Below, in pieces: positions 37,828-49,801 of a stretch of DNA of 64,000 nt. Position 1 is the stretch's first letter, and each line of letters begins with the position of its first letter. A program made the position numbers and the translations under genes. Source of the stretch: Listeria monocytogenes (lineage in GTDB: Bacteria > Bacillota > Bacilli > Lactobacillales > Listeriaceae). The stretch is from contig NZ_LT906436.1 in NCBI RefSeq assembly GCF_900187225.1, positions 1,736,001 to 1,800,000 of the forward strand, written 5' to 3'. The notes below the pieces were generated by a model, which ran no database searches, was not told the origin of the DNA, and saw only the letters and a program-made list of their open reading frames with translations.

Positions 37828-38337
37828 TTATTTCTTTTCCACAAAGATTTCCATTCCAATGGTTTCGTCATCTGTATAAGTTGAACGCATCGATTGAATG
37901 AGTTTTTCCAGTTCCTCTAAACTAATAGAAACATCCGCAGCAACTATGTCCCATGCCACTTCTTCCCGCCCATTTATCGATGTCATAATTATTAATCTAC
38001 CTTGTGAAAAAAGCATCATTGCTGGTTTTTTCAGTTCTGTTTTTTTAATTTCATTCCATGGTTTAAAATCACCACGATAAGCAACTCCACGTTCTGTTAA
38101 TTCTACGGTGGGAGCGATATTAATTAACCGAAACAATGGACGTAACACACAAAGGCCGATAAATACGAGTAAAATCATTTCCTCTATGCCATTTACACCT
38201 TTGATATGACTAAAAACAACATAAAGTAATAATCCAACAGCCATCCAAAGTAAACAACTTGAAAAAATCAAACGTCGATTTACCCCAAATTCGATTTTCT
38301 CCGTTTTCTTTGCATGTTCTAACTCATTTTCTATCAT
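37828..38337 (-). CDS. Two-TM membrane protein of unknown function
   Basis: A 169-aa protein with two hydrophobic helices (about 25-43 and 50-70) followed by a soluble region carrying WNEIKKTEL and a strand-rich segment, resembling a PH-like membrane-associated domain (low certainty). GGAGG lies before ATG. It is transcribed in the same direction as virAB but behind its own terminator, so probably a separate unit. Confidence 0.75.
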   Translation of the reverse strand: MIENELEHAKKTEKIEFGVNRRLIFSSCLLWMAVGLLLYVVFSHIKGVNGIEEMILLVFIGLCVLRPLFRLINIAPTVELTERGVAYRGDFKPWNEIKKTELKKPAMMLFSQGRLIIMTSINGREEVAWDIVAADVSISLEELEKLIQSMRSTYTDDETIGMEIFVEKK

Positions 38338-38449
38338 TATTTTCCTCCAGTTTTACAGCTCTATTATTTCTATTGTACTAAAAATATACTACAATGGGAA
38401 GAAGGCATTCATGTAGCTTTTTAATTTAAAGAAATCAGCCTACTTTCAG

Positions 38450-38477
38450 TTGACCTTTTTGGCATTTGTGATATAAT
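38450..38477 (+). promoter_or_regulatory. Promoter of shikimate kinase gene
   Basis: A -35 TTGACC (38450-38455), a 16-bp spacer and an extended -10 TGATATAAT (TATAAT at 38472-38477). Confidence 0.75.
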
Positions 38478-38530
38478 TTCTTTAATGCTTTTAAGTAGTA
38501 AAATGTAATAATCCAATAAAGGAGGAGAAC

Positions 38531-39034
38531 ATCATCGATCAAGTTATCTTAATTGGCTTCATGGGAGCTGGAAAAACAACGGTTGGAAATATACTCGCAA
38601 ACTTAGCTGACTTACCGTACATCGATATTGACGAAGTAATTACAAGCGAACAAGGAATGAGTGTATCGGACATTTTTGCTAAATATGGTGAAAAAGAATT
38701 CCGCCGTCTAGAACATGAAAAATTAAAAGAATTAGCAACAACCAAAGCCGTTATAGCAACAGGTGGTGGCATTGTTCTTAATCCTGAAAATAGAGAAGTT
38801 TTAAAAAATACATATCCGGTTATTTATTTAGAAACGGATCCCGAAGTATTTATGAATCGCTTAAAAGGCGACACCACTCGACCGCTCGTACAGCAAAAAA
38901 CAGCCGAAGAAATTCGTGCAATTTTCGAACCAAGAATTGCTCATTATCAAGATTCCGCAGATTTTATTGTTAATACGGATAATCGTAATCAACAAGAAGT
39001 TGCTCAAGCTATTTTAACCATGTTAGATAAGTAA
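38531..39034 (+). CDS. aroK: Shikimate kinase (non-standard AUC start)
   Basis: A 167-aa P-loop kinase that phosphorylates shikimate in aromatic amino-acid synthesis: Walker A GFMGAGKTT, DEVI after the second strand, EFRRLEHE, GGGIVLNPENR, and the lid with RPLV. No ATG, GTG or TTG is in frame between the stop at 38492 and the internal ATG at 38561, which would remove the first strand before the P-loop. AGGAGG (38520-38525) stands right before ATC-ATC-GAT (38531-38539). I therefore infer translation from ATC at 38531 or 38534. Confidence 0.85.
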   Translation: MIDQVILIGFMGAGKTTVGNILANLADLPYIDIDEVITSEQGMSVSDIFAKYGEKEFRRLEHEKLKELATTKAVIATGGGIVLNPENREVLKNTYPVIYLETDPEVFMNRLKGDTTRPLVQQKTAEEIRAIFEPRIAHYQDSADFIVNTDNRNQQEVAQAILTMLDK

Positions 39035-39066
39035 AAAAACAGCGCTAAAATTAGCGTTGTTTTTTT
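39033..39066. terminator. Bidirectional terminator after aroK
   Basis: A stem AACAGCGCTAA/TTAGCGTTGTT with T runs on both strands between converging genes. Confidence 0.88.
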
Positions 39067-39619
39067 ATTCTGTGCAATGTCTACACCACATACCTGGTAA
39101 CACAGATGTATAGTCTTTTGTAAATGTTAATAAGTCATAAAACATACTGTCCGCATAACCTGCGTCAATATTTTCTATTTTGTTCAATTCTATTTCGCGA
39201 TGAAGTGATTCCAGTGCCGCATCACGAAGAGCAGGTAAAACATAGCCCGTGATTTTGATTTGAGCTAAAGCTGCTGAGACAGTAATTCTATCGGATGCTC
39301 GAACATCACTGCCAAACTCAACCAAAAGTTGTTTCAATCGCTCTACATCATCGTCTTTCGCTGGAACATAGCTTGCTTTTTTCACTGTTTCCATCATGTA
39401 TTTCGGAAATGACGATAAATTGAGTCCTTGATCACTTTTATCACTAAAATATTCTTCTAAACGTCGAAGTACTTCAAGTCCATCTTCATATCCAAATGGG
39501 CCATAGCTATCCTTTTCATCCAAATAAAAACTCGCTTTAAAATGTTCGTTGAAATGTGGATGTGTTGTCTCACGATTTAACGCGGCACCAGGCTGGTCGA
39601 TATACATAGTAATTGCCAT
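39065..39619 (-). CDS. Uncharacterised soluble protein ending in CRHC
   Basis: A 184-aa protein I do not recognise. It has no signal peptide or membrane helices, is rich in acidic residues, and ends MWCRHCTE, a possible metal- or redox-active pair of cysteines. Of three in-frame ATGs near the 5' end I chose 39619, 8 nt from GGAGG. It stands alone between two terminator regions. Confidence 0.7.
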   Translation of the reverse strand: MAITMYIDQPGAALNRETTHPHFNEHFKASFYLDEKDSYGPFGYEDGLEVLRRLEEYFSDKSDQGLNLSSFPKYMMETVKKASYVPAKDDDVERLKQLLVEFGSDVRASDRITVSAALAQIKITGYVLPALRDAALESLHREIELNKIENIDAGYADSMFYDLLTFTKDYTSVLPGMWCRHCTE

Positions 39620-39849
39620 TCTCATTTCCTCCATTCATGTGAAATCTCTTACATTCATCTTACCAGACTATCTACCTTTTTGAAAGAAGAAAAAAAGGTG
39701 ACAATTTCATGACAATTTTAAGGATGATTTTCGCTTTTATTGTATTTTAATTAACTATACCAGATGAAATTAGTTAATTAAATTGGTTCTATTCTCATAA
39801 AAGTTAATTTTTGCTCTTTTGACCATTTATTTATTTCGTGGTTAAATAA

Positions 39850-39948
39850 AACTGGACTTGGTTTTTATTAATCTCGTCTGTTGATTTATTAGTCAACCAC
39901 ACACTCGAAAAACAAAAACCGCCATTTATCCCATTATGGCGGTTTTTG
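39850..39948 (+). ncRNA. Candidate small RNA upstream of the convergent terminator
   Basis: A plausible plus-strand transcript of about 95-100 nt. A TTGACC -35 (39819-39824) and a weak TTAAAT -10 (39842-39847) precede a sequence with a TTGATTTATTAGTCAA hairpin and the strong terminator. Evidence is only promoter-plus-terminator geometry. Confidence 0.3.
39913..39948. terminator. Bidirectional terminator after the rRNA methyltransferase gene
   Basis: A 13-bp perfect stem CAAAAACCGCCAT/ATGGCGGTTTTTG with built-in T tracts on both strands. Confidence 0.92.
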
Positions 39949-39953
39949 TATAC

Positions 39954-41315
39954 TTAATTTAAATGTAAAACAGTCACAGCTTCAATATGTGTCGTCATTG
40001 GAAACATATCTACTGGTTGGACTTTTTTCGCTACATAGCCACCATCTGTTAATATTTTCATATCTCGGGCTAATGTCCCTGGGTTACAAGAAACATATAC
40101 TACTTTCTTTGGTTTCATTGCCAAAATAGTTTCAAGTAACTTTTCATCGCAGCCTTTTCGTGGTGGATCGACAACTAAGACATCTGCTACAATGCCAGCT
40201 TTATACCAAGATGGAATAACCTCTTCTGCTTTCCCTGTTTCAAAAGTAGTATTCGCTAATTCATTGAGTTCTGCATTTGCACGAGCATCTTGTATCGCTT
40301 GATCCACAATTTCTACCCCATAGACATGCTTGGCTTTTTTCGCGAGACAAAGGGAAATAGAACCAATGCCGCAATAAGCGTCAATCACTGTTTCTTCACC
40401 TGTTAACTCAGCCGCGTCGATTGCTTGTTGATACAAAACTTCTGTTTGGAGCGGATTCACTTGATAAAATGAACGAGCCGAAATTGCAAAACGAATACCA
40501 TGAATCGTGTCTTCAATAATATCTTTTCCCCAAAGTGTTTTTGTACGATCTCCAAAAATCACATTCGTTTTATGTGGGTTAATATTTTGAACGATAGAAG
40601 TTAATTCTAGTTGTTCGACCAAATCACGTACAATTTCTTCTTTAAAAGGCATACGTTCTTTTGTTGTTACAAGGACAATCATTAACTGTCCAGTTGTACG
40701 CGCAAATCTTGTCATAATATGGCGGATATCGCCTTTTCCTGTTTGTTCATCATAAGGCTCTGTTCCGTATTTAGCTAGGATTTCACGTGTTTTTTGAACA
40801 GCAAAATCACCTTGCTCATTGTGAATTAAACAGGTCGACATATCAATAATGGCATGGCTTCTTTTTTGATAAAATCCAGCTGCTAACTTACCATTAACAA
40901 AACCTACCGGTACTTGTGATTTATTGCGGTAGCGCCACGGGTTTTCCATACCTAGCGTTTCAGGAACTTCTACGTTTAGTTTACCAATGCGTTTCATCGT
41001 TTCTTCCACTTGATTTCGTTTGAATTCAAGCTGGCCATCGTAGCTTAAATGTTGCAAACTACAACCGCCACATTTGGAATAAACCGCACAAGGAGGCTCT
41101 ACACGATCTGCACTAACAGTTTCAATATTCTCCATCCGAGCAAAACCATAATTTTTATTTAATTTTATTATTTTTGCTGTCACTTTTTCGCCAGGTAACG
41201 TATTTGGAATGAAAAATGGGTATCCGTCAATTTTGCCAACCCCACTGCCGTCATGCGTTAAATCTTCAATAGTAAGTTCAATGGATTGGTTCTTTTTTAA
41301 AAGGGATGCTTCCAA
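39954..41315 (-). CDS. 23S rRNA (uracil-5-)-methyltransferase, RlmCD/RumA family
   Basis: A 453-aa SAM-dependent methyltransferase. It has an N-terminal TRAM domain (about 5-65), Fe-S cysteines at 76, 82 and 85 (CAVYSKCGGC), and a C-terminal Rossmann domain with VIDAYCGIGSIS, DPPRKGCDE and the catalytic Cys in VYVSCNPGTLARD. The Bacillus homologue in the same gene neighbourhood methylates both U747 and U1939 (recalled). It starts with TTG at 41315. It lies 23 bp after a small exported-type protein gene. Confidence 0.92.
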   Translation of the reverse strand: MEASLLKKNQSIELTIEDLTHDGSGVGKIDGYPFFIPNTLPGEKVTAKIIKLNKNYGFARMENIETVSADRVEPPCAVYSKCGGCSLQHLSYDGQLEFKRNQVEETMKRIGKLNVEVPETLGMENPWRYRNKSQVPVGFVNGKLAAGFYQKRSHAIIDMSTCLIHNEQGDFAVQKTREILAKYGTEPYDEQTGKGDIRHIMTRFARTTGQLMIVLVTTKERMPFKEEIVRDLVEQLELTSIVQNINPHKTNVIFGDRTKTLWGKDIIEDTIHGIRFAISARSFYQVNPLQTEVLYQQAIDAAELTGEETVIDAYCGIGSISLCLAKKAKHVYGVEIVDQAIQDARANAELNELANTTFETGKAEEVIPSWYKAGIVADVLVVDPPRKGCDEKLLETILAMKPKKVVYVSCNPGTLARDMKILTDGGYVAKKVQPVDMFPMTTHIEAVTVLHLN

Positions 41316-41338
41316 AGTCCCTTGCCCCTCTCTTTGCT

Positions 41339-42094
41339 TTACTTAATAATATATTCGATGCCGATTGGTTCTTTAATTACTGCTTCTTCTTGCTCTTTAA
41401 AAACAAGCATAGTATTTTTTTGTAACGTAAAATCATAAACAAATGTTTTTGGATAGATGGTAACATTTTTATTCGTGATTAAATTTTTTGTGTTATCTGT
41501 AATAGTCGTTTCTTCTGGAATTTGGCTATTAAAAATATCAGCTGCGACTTCAGCATCATCGCTTGAATAGCTTGTATTTAGAGATACTTTGATATCATTG
41601 TTTGTTGTTTCTTCTATTTGTACAGGCGTTTTTTCTGTCTGTACAGAACGTTCACCACTTGTAATTTCATAATTGGCAAACTTTTTCTGAATCGTTGTTG
41701 TTGGGTAACGATATTTTGTGTTAGTGATATACTCAGAAACTTTCTTTGCTTCAATACGAAGTCGATATGCTTTAATATCTTTATAACGATTATCAGAAGA
41801 AGCTAATTCTTTTAAAATTTCTTCATTAGTTGTTTCTAAAATCAAATCTCCATTAGATGCAATCGTTGTGTTTGTATTTGTTGCCGGGATAGATAAAATA
41901 ATTTTATCTTGTATTGGAATTTGCATTTGATTGTTTATCCATACTTTATTACTTTCAATTAGCTCTGTTTTACTTACTTTTGGAGCCTGTTCTTCTGCAT
42001 CCACTTGCCAAAAGAAAAAAACAGCCGCTGCGATAGCAATGATAAGAACGATTATTATCATCGTGAACCTTTTAAATTGATGTCCACTTGTCAT
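41339..42094 (-). CDS. Membrane-anchored protein of unknown function
   Basis: A 251-aa protein with one N-terminal hydrophobic helix (about 11-31) and an extracellular Thr/Asn-rich region that I do not recognise. There are no cysteines, and the lysine/acid-rich end EEQEEAVIKEPIGIEYIIK contains no sorting motif. It is upstream of the rRNA methyltransferase gene in the same direction. Confidence 0.78.
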   Translation of the reverse strand: MTSGHQFKRFTMIIIVLIIAIAAAVFFFWQVDAEEQAPKVSKTELIESNKVWINNQMQIPIQDKIILSIPATNTNTTIASNGDLILETTNEEILKELASSDNRYKDIKAYRLRIEAKKVSEYITNTKYRYPTTTIQKKFANYEITSGERSVQTEKTPVQIEETTNNDIKVSLNTSYSSDDAEVAADIFNSQIPEETTITDNTKNLITNKNVTIYPKTFVYDFTLQKNTMLVFKEQEEAVIKEPIGIEYIIK

Positions 42095-42215
42095 ATCGCA
42101 TTCACCTCATTTCTTGTCAGAATACCTATTATACTTGTTTTGCTCAAATAAGACAAATATCTAACAATAATTACATCCTTTTTACTATGTTGCAATTAGG
42201 ACGTTTAGGCTAAAG

Positions 42216-42244
42216 AAAAAAACTACCAAGCAGGGCAGTTTTCA
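42216..42244 (-). terminator. Terminator after the lipid kinase gene
   Basis: A stem AAAACTGCC/GGTAGTTTT with one wobble, followed by T residues on the minus strand. The element overlaps the end of the gene. Confidence 0.75.
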
Positions 42245-43174
42245 GCTATTTTCTTTTATGAATAAATCAGTTGCTGGAATATCATCCACACTAGCAAAAA
42301 ATTCGATATGTTGTCTTAAATTGCGGAATTCCATCGGGGTTTCCCCGCCAAGCTCGCCGTCAAGATTAATCAGCATCTTGTCTTCTGAATTGACAATTAC
42401 TTTTTCGGATTTTACATAGATAACATTTGGTTCCTTAATATGATCTCCTCGGAGCGCCAGTGTGACTAAACGGATAAATTCGGCTAAATTGACTTTTTTT
42501 ACGATAATAAGCGAAAATTTACCATCATCTAGCTTAGCATCCGGAGCAATTTTTTCAAAGCCTCCAATGGAATTAGTTAATCCTAATAGGAAAAACATCA
42601 CTTCCCCTTCAAACACGCCTTGATCATATTCTACTTTTACTTTGGTTGCTTTTAAGGATGGTAACATTTCAATTCCTTTTAAATAATAAGCAAGTTGTCC
42701 TAGCATTGTTTTTAGGCGGCTAGGAACATCGTAAGTGAGTTCTGTTAAACGACCTCCGCCACCAATATTAATAAAATAAGTTTCGTTTGCTTTACCTATA
42801 TCCATTGCTACACTTTGACCAGCTGCTATAATCTTCGTTGCTTTAATCACATCTCTAGGCACGTGTAAGGCTCTTGCAAAATCGTTGGTTGTCCCGGTTG
42901 GTATAATCCCTACTTTGGGGCGATATTCTTTTTCGGCAATACCGTTAATCACTTCATTAATGGTTCCATCTCCACCAGCTGCTACAACTAAATCAAATCG
43001 ATTTCTTACAGCTTCTTCAGCGGCATGTTTGGCATCATCTGGCTCTGCTGTAGTCGCGTGCGCAGATGTTACGTAGCCTGCTTGCTCTAATATCGAAAGG
43101 ACATCTGCAAGGTTTTTCTTAATGATTTCTCTTCCAGATGTAGGATTATAAATAACTCGAGCGTGTTTTTGCAT
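42242..43174 (-). CDS. dgkB: Diacylglycerol kinase (DgkB-like lipid kinase)
   Basis: A 310-aa lipid kinase. The glycine-rich ATP motif is AAGGDGTINEV (65-75) with GTTNDFARAL shortly after. It phosphorylates diacylglycerol to recycle lipids from lipoteichoic acid synthesis. I use ATG at 43174, which has AAGGAGAGG about 9 nt upstream. The neighbourhood gatCAB-dgkB-RumA mirrors that of Bacillus yerQ (recalled). Confidence 0.9.
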   Translation of the reverse strand: MQKHARVIYNPTSGREIIKKNLADVLSILEQAGYVTSAHATTAEPDDAKHAAEEAVRNRFDLVVAAGGDGTINEVINGIAEKEYRPKVGIIPTGTTNDFARALHVPRDVIKATKIIAAGQSVAMDIGKANETYFINIGGGGRLTELTYDVPSRLKTMLGQLAYYLKGIEMLPSLKATKVKVEYDQGVFEGEVMFFLLGLTNSIGGFEKIAPDAKLDDGKFSLIIVKKVNLAEFIRLVTLALRGDHIKEPNVIYVKSEKVIVNSEDKMLINLDGELGGETPMEFRNLRQHIEFFASVDDIPATDLFIKENS

Positions 43175-43245
43175 TATGTTTGTCCTCTCCTTCACTCAAA
43201 CAGCGTTGTTCAAAAGAAAAGCGCGTTTTGACACATGATAGTAAT

Positions 43246-43254
43246 ATTATAGCA
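43246..43254 (-). promoter_or_regulatory. Extended -10 promoter of the lipid kinase gene
   Basis: TGCTATAAT on the minus strand, with no good -35. It lies about 72 nt upstream of the chosen start. Confidence 0.5.
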
Positions 43255-43283
43255 AATTTCGCCATAAATTCCTAATAAATAAA

Positions 43284-43307
43284 GCAGTGAGGCAAATGCC
43301 TCACTGC
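43284..43307 (-). terminator. Terminator of the gatCAB operon
   Basis: A perfect 10-bp G/C-rich stem GCAGTGAGGC/GCCTCACTGC followed on the minus strand by TTTATTTATT. Confidence 0.88.
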
Positions 43308-43314
43308 CCATTAT

Positions 43315-44745
43315 TTAACGTTTGTTCATTTCTTCTAGTAATAATTTATTAACCATTGGCGGATTTGCTTGCCCTTTGGTTGCTTTCATTACTTGGCCAA
43401 CTAAGAATCCAACAGCACGATCCTTACCATTTTTGAAATCGACAATGGATTGCTCATTGTTATCTAGAATTTCGCTGATGATAGTGCGTAAAGCTCCTTC
43501 ATCGGAAATTTGAACAAGTCCTTTGTCTTTTACTACTTGCTCTGCATCGCCACCATTTTGCGCTAATTCGCGGAAAACTTTTTTAGCAATTTTAGAGGAA
43601 ATAGTACCGGCTTCGATTAATTTAATCATGCCAGCAAGGTTTTCAGGAGTTAGTCCTGTTTCATGAAGCTCTTTTTGTTCTGCGTTTAAGTAGGCAGAAA
43701 CTTCGCCCATTAACCAGTTAGATGCTTGTTTTGCATCTGCTCCAGCTACAAGAGTTGCTTCAAAAAAGTCAGACATTTCTTTCGTAAGCGTAAGAACCAT
43801 TGCGTCATATGCCGGTAAACCAAGATCGTTAATGTAACGAATTTGACGTTTATCTGGAAGTTCAGGAATTTCTGCACGAATACGTTCTTTCCAAGCGTCA
43901 TCAATAAATAAATCTACTAAATCTGGCTCTGGGAAATAACGATAATCGTCAGAACCTTCTTTGATACGCATCAAGGAAGTTTTTCCAGTTGCTTCTTCAA
44001 AACGACGAGTTTCTTGTTCGATAATGCCGCCAGACTTAAGCACTTCTGCTTGGCGTTTTTCTTCATATTCGATACCTTTACGCACATTGTTGAATGAGTT
44101 CAGGTTTTTTAGTTCTGTTTTCACACCAAATTCTTCTTGGCCGATTGGACGGATAGAGATATTGGCATCACAGCGCATCGAACCTTCTTCCATTTTCACA
44201 TCGGATACGCCAGTGTATTGAATAATAGATTTTAATTTTTCTAGGTACGCATAAGCTTCTTCTGCAGAACGAATGTCTGGTTCAGAAACGATTTCGATTA
44301 GTGGCGTTCCTTGACGGTTAATATCTACTAACGAATAACCATGAGAAGTATGCGTGTTTTTCCCAGCATCTTCTTCTAAATGAAGACGAGTGATGCCGAT
44401 TTTTTTCTTTTTGCCGCCAACTTCGATTTCAATCCAGCCATGTTCGCCGATTGGTTTATCAAATTGGGAAATTTGATATGCTTTGGGATTATCTGGATAG
44501 AAATAGTTTTTGCGGTCGAATTTTGTATGTTCAGCAATTTCACAGTTGATTGCCATCGCTGCTTTCATACCGAATTCTACAGCACGTTTATTTAAAACTG
44601 GTAAAACACCTGGCATACCTAAGTCTACCACGGTTGTATTTGTATTTGGTTCTGCTCCAAAATGAGCTGGCGCAGAAGAAAATATTTTTGAATTGGTTTT
44701 TAACTCTACGTGAACCTCAAGTCCAATAACTGTTTCAAAATTCAT
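43315..44745 (-). CDS. gatB: Asp-tRNA(Asn)/Glu-tRNA(Gln) amidotransferase subunit B
   Basis: A 476-aa GatB. It has the N-terminal catalytic kinase-like cradle ([10 protein letters not shown]) with [36 protein letters not shown] and the C-terminal tRNA-binding YqeY-like tail. It activates the misacylated aminoacyl-tRNA for amidation. It is third in gatC-A-B and 11 bp from gatA. Length is normal. Confidence 0.97.
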   Translation of the reverse strand: MNFETVIGLEVHVELKTNSKIFSSAPAHFGAEPNTNTTVVDLGMPGVLPVLNKRAVEFGMKAAMAINCEIAEHTKFDRKNYFYPDNPKAYQISQFDKPIGEHGWIEIEVGGKKKKIGITRLHLEEDAGKNTHTSHGYSLVDINRQGTPLIEIVSEPDIRSAEEAYAYLEKLKSIIQYTGVSDVKMEEGSMRCDANISIRPIGQEEFGVKTELKNLNSFNNVRKGIEYEEKRQAEVLKSGGIIEQETRRFEEATGKTSLMRIKEGSDDYRYFPEPDLVDLFIDDAWKERIRAEIPELPDKRQIRYINDLGLPAYDAMVLTLTKEMSDFFEATLVAGADAKQASNWLMGEVSAYLNAEQKELHETGLTPENLAGMIKLIEAGTISSKIAKKVFRELAQNGGDAEQVVKDKGLVQISDEGALRTIISEILDNNEQSIVDFKNGKDRAVGFLVGQVMKATKGQANPPMVNKLLLEEMNKR

Positions 44746-44756
44746 TGCTACGCCCC

Positions 44757-46208
44757 CTATAAGTTTGGTTTTTCTTTATGGAATGTTGTTTCCTGTTCAA
44801 AAGCATGTGCTACTTTGTATAATAACGATTCTTCAAAGTAGTTACCGATAATTTGTAAGCCTACTGGTAAGCCATCTGAGAATCCACAAGGAACAGAAAT
44901 AGCTGGTACGCCAGCTAAGTTAATCGGAACAGTTAAAATATCATTGGAATACATTGTAATTGGATCATTGATCATGCCGTCAATTTTGAAAGCTGTTGTC
45001 GGAGAACTTGGTCCGATAATTACATCGTAGTTTTCAAATACGTTAATAAAATCTTGTTTAATTAGCGTACGTGCTTGTTGTGCTTTTTTGTAGTAAGCAT
45101 CGTAATAACCAGAGCTTAACGCATATGTTCCAAGCATAATACGACGTTTTACTTCATCGCCAAATCCTTCAGAACGTGTTTTTGTATAAAGTTCTTCTAA
45201 AGTAGTCGCATTTGGAGAACGGTATCCGTAACGAACGCCGTCAAAGCGAGAAAGGTTAGAAGATGCTTCACTGGATGCTAAAATATAATAACTTGCTACA
45301 CCGTATTCAGAATGCGGTAAAGAAACTTCATCCCAAGTCGCACCAAGTTTTTCAAGTGTTTTAAGCGCATCTAATACAGCTTGTTTTACGCCAGGGTCAA
45401 CCCCTTCCGCAAGATATTCTTTTGGAACACCTATGCGTAAGCCTTTAATGTCTCCTGTTAAGCTATCTGAGAAACGCTCTACTGGTTGATTAATGGAAGT
45501 AGAATCGTTTGCATCTAAACCAGAAATCGCTTCTAGTAAATACGCATTATCTTCTACATTTTTAGTAATTGGCCCGATCTGGTCTAAAGAAGACGCAAAG
45601 GCAATTAAACCAAAACGAGATACACGACCATATGTAGGTTTCATTCCGACTACCCCACAAAAAGCTGCTGGTTGACGAATAGATCCACCAGTATCACTAC
45701 CAAGCGAGAATAATACTTCGCCGGCTGCGACTGCGGATGCACTGCCGCCTGAAGAACCACCAGGAACTCTGGATAAATCCCATGGGTTATGTGTTTTGTG
45801 GAAATACGATGTTTCTGTCGAGGAACCCATCGCAAATTCATCCATGTTTAATTTTCCGATATTAATTGTTTGCACGTTTTTTAATTTAGAAACGACGGTC
45901 GCATCATAAATCGGATCGAAGTTTTCTAAAATTTTACTTGCTGCTGTTGTACGTAAATTTTTTGTCACGATATTATCTTTAATTCCAATTGGAAGACCTG
46001 CAAGCATGTTGTTTGGATCTATGCCAGCATCTCCAAGCTCTTCTGCTACACCAAATGCTGCTTCTTTATTTAAAGTAATAAAGGAACCAACTTTGTCCTC
46101 TACAGATTCAATTCGGTTGAAAGATTCAGATACTAAATCAAATGGTGAAATCTCTTTTTTAACTAATTTATCATGTAGCTCTTTTACTGAAAAATCAAAT
46201 AAACCCAA
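44757..46208 (-). CDS. gatA: Asp-tRNA(Asn)/Glu-tRNA(Gln) amidotransferase subunit A
   Basis: A 483-aa amidase-family subunit that releases ammonia from glutamine. The Ser-cisSer-Lys triad is intact: Lys77 in GIKDNI, Ser152 in GGSSGGSAS and Ser176 in TGGSIRQPA. It starts at TTG (46208) behind AAGGAGGG. It forms the GatCAB complex with its neighbours. Confidence 0.97.
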   Translation of the reverse strand: MGLFDFSVKELHDKLVKKEISPFDLVSESFNRIESVEDKVGSFITLNKEAAFGVAEELGDAGIDPNNMLAGLPIGIKDNIVTKNLRTTAASKILENFDPIYDATVVSKLKNVQTINIGKLNMDEFAMGSSTETSYFHKTHNPWDLSRVPGGSSGGSASAVAAGEVLFSLGSDTGGSIRQPAAFCGVVGMKPTYGRVSRFGLIAFASSLDQIGPITKNVEDNAYLLEAISGLDANDSTSINQPVERFSDSLTGDIKGLRIGVPKEYLAEGVDPGVKQAVLDALKTLEKLGATWDEVSLPHSEYGVASYYILASSEASSNLSRFDGVRYGYRSPNATTLEELYTKTRSEGFGDEVKRRIMLGTYALSSGYYDAYYKKAQQARTLIKQDFINVFENYDVIIGPSSPTTAFKIDGMINDPITMYSNDILTVPINLAGVPAISVPCGFSDGLPVGLQIIGNYFEESLLYKVAHAFEQETTFHKEKPNL

Positions 46209-46231
46209 AATATTTTCCCTCCTTAGCCTCT

Positions 46232-46525
46232 TTATTGTTCCATAATTGTCGGTACTTTGAACATGCCGTCTTGCTCATCTGGGGCATTTTTTAGTACTTC
46301 TTTACGATCTAACCCTTTTGTTGCTACATCTTCACGTAAAACGTTTGATACGTCGATTGCATGGCTGGTAGGTTCTACATTCGTTGTATCTAAAGTATTT
46401 AATTGCTCTACTAGCTCAATAATTTTACCAAGCTGACCAGCGAAAGCAGTTGCTTCTGTTTCTGATACTTCTAGTTTGGCAAGATTTGCTACTTTTTCTA
46501 CTGTTTCTTTTGATATATTTGACAA
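46232..46525 (-). CDS. gatC: Asp-tRNA(Asn)/Glu-tRNA(Gln) amidotransferase subunit C
   Basis: A 97-aa chaperone-like subunit beginning [21 protein letters not shown]. It starts with TTG at 46525 behind AAGGAGG. It wraps around GatA and GatB. It is the first gene of the operon. Confidence 0.95.
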   Translation of the reverse strand: MSNISKETVEKVANLAKLEVSETEATAFAGQLGKIIELVEQLNTLDTTNVEPTSHAIDVSNVLREDVATKGLDRKEVLKNAPDEQDGMFKVPTIMEQ

Positions 46526-46567
46526 AATGCCATCCTCCTTTTTAATGGTACTTACTACGCGGTAGTG

Positions 46568-46592
46568 CTTCCCTCCTGTTAAAAATGGGAAG
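46568..46592 (-). other. Hairpin in the gatC leader
   Basis: A CTTCCC/GGGAAG hairpin about 45 nt upstream of gatC, between a TATAAT-like box (near 46613) and the gene. No regulatory family is recognised. Confidence 0.3.
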
Positions 46593-46649
46593 AACTGTCC
46601 TCTCCTGCATAATTATACAACAGGAAAGAACAATTCGCATTGTTTTTTA

Positions 46650-49801
<3,152 letters not shown>

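Larger units (their letters stand above)
39620..39953. other. 334-bp intergenic region: inverted repeat and possible small RNA
   Basis: No open frame. It holds a 12-bp inverted repeat TTTAATTAACTA/TAGTTAATTAAA (39746-39757 and 39771-39782, 13-bp spacer), a TTGACC box (39819-39824) with a poor -10, and the bidirectional terminator at 39913-39948. Confidence 0.6.

Noticed and set aside
38561-38563. Internal ATG as start of shikimate kinase
   Set aside because: It would remove the strand leading into the P-loop and has no ribosome-binding site at the right distance.
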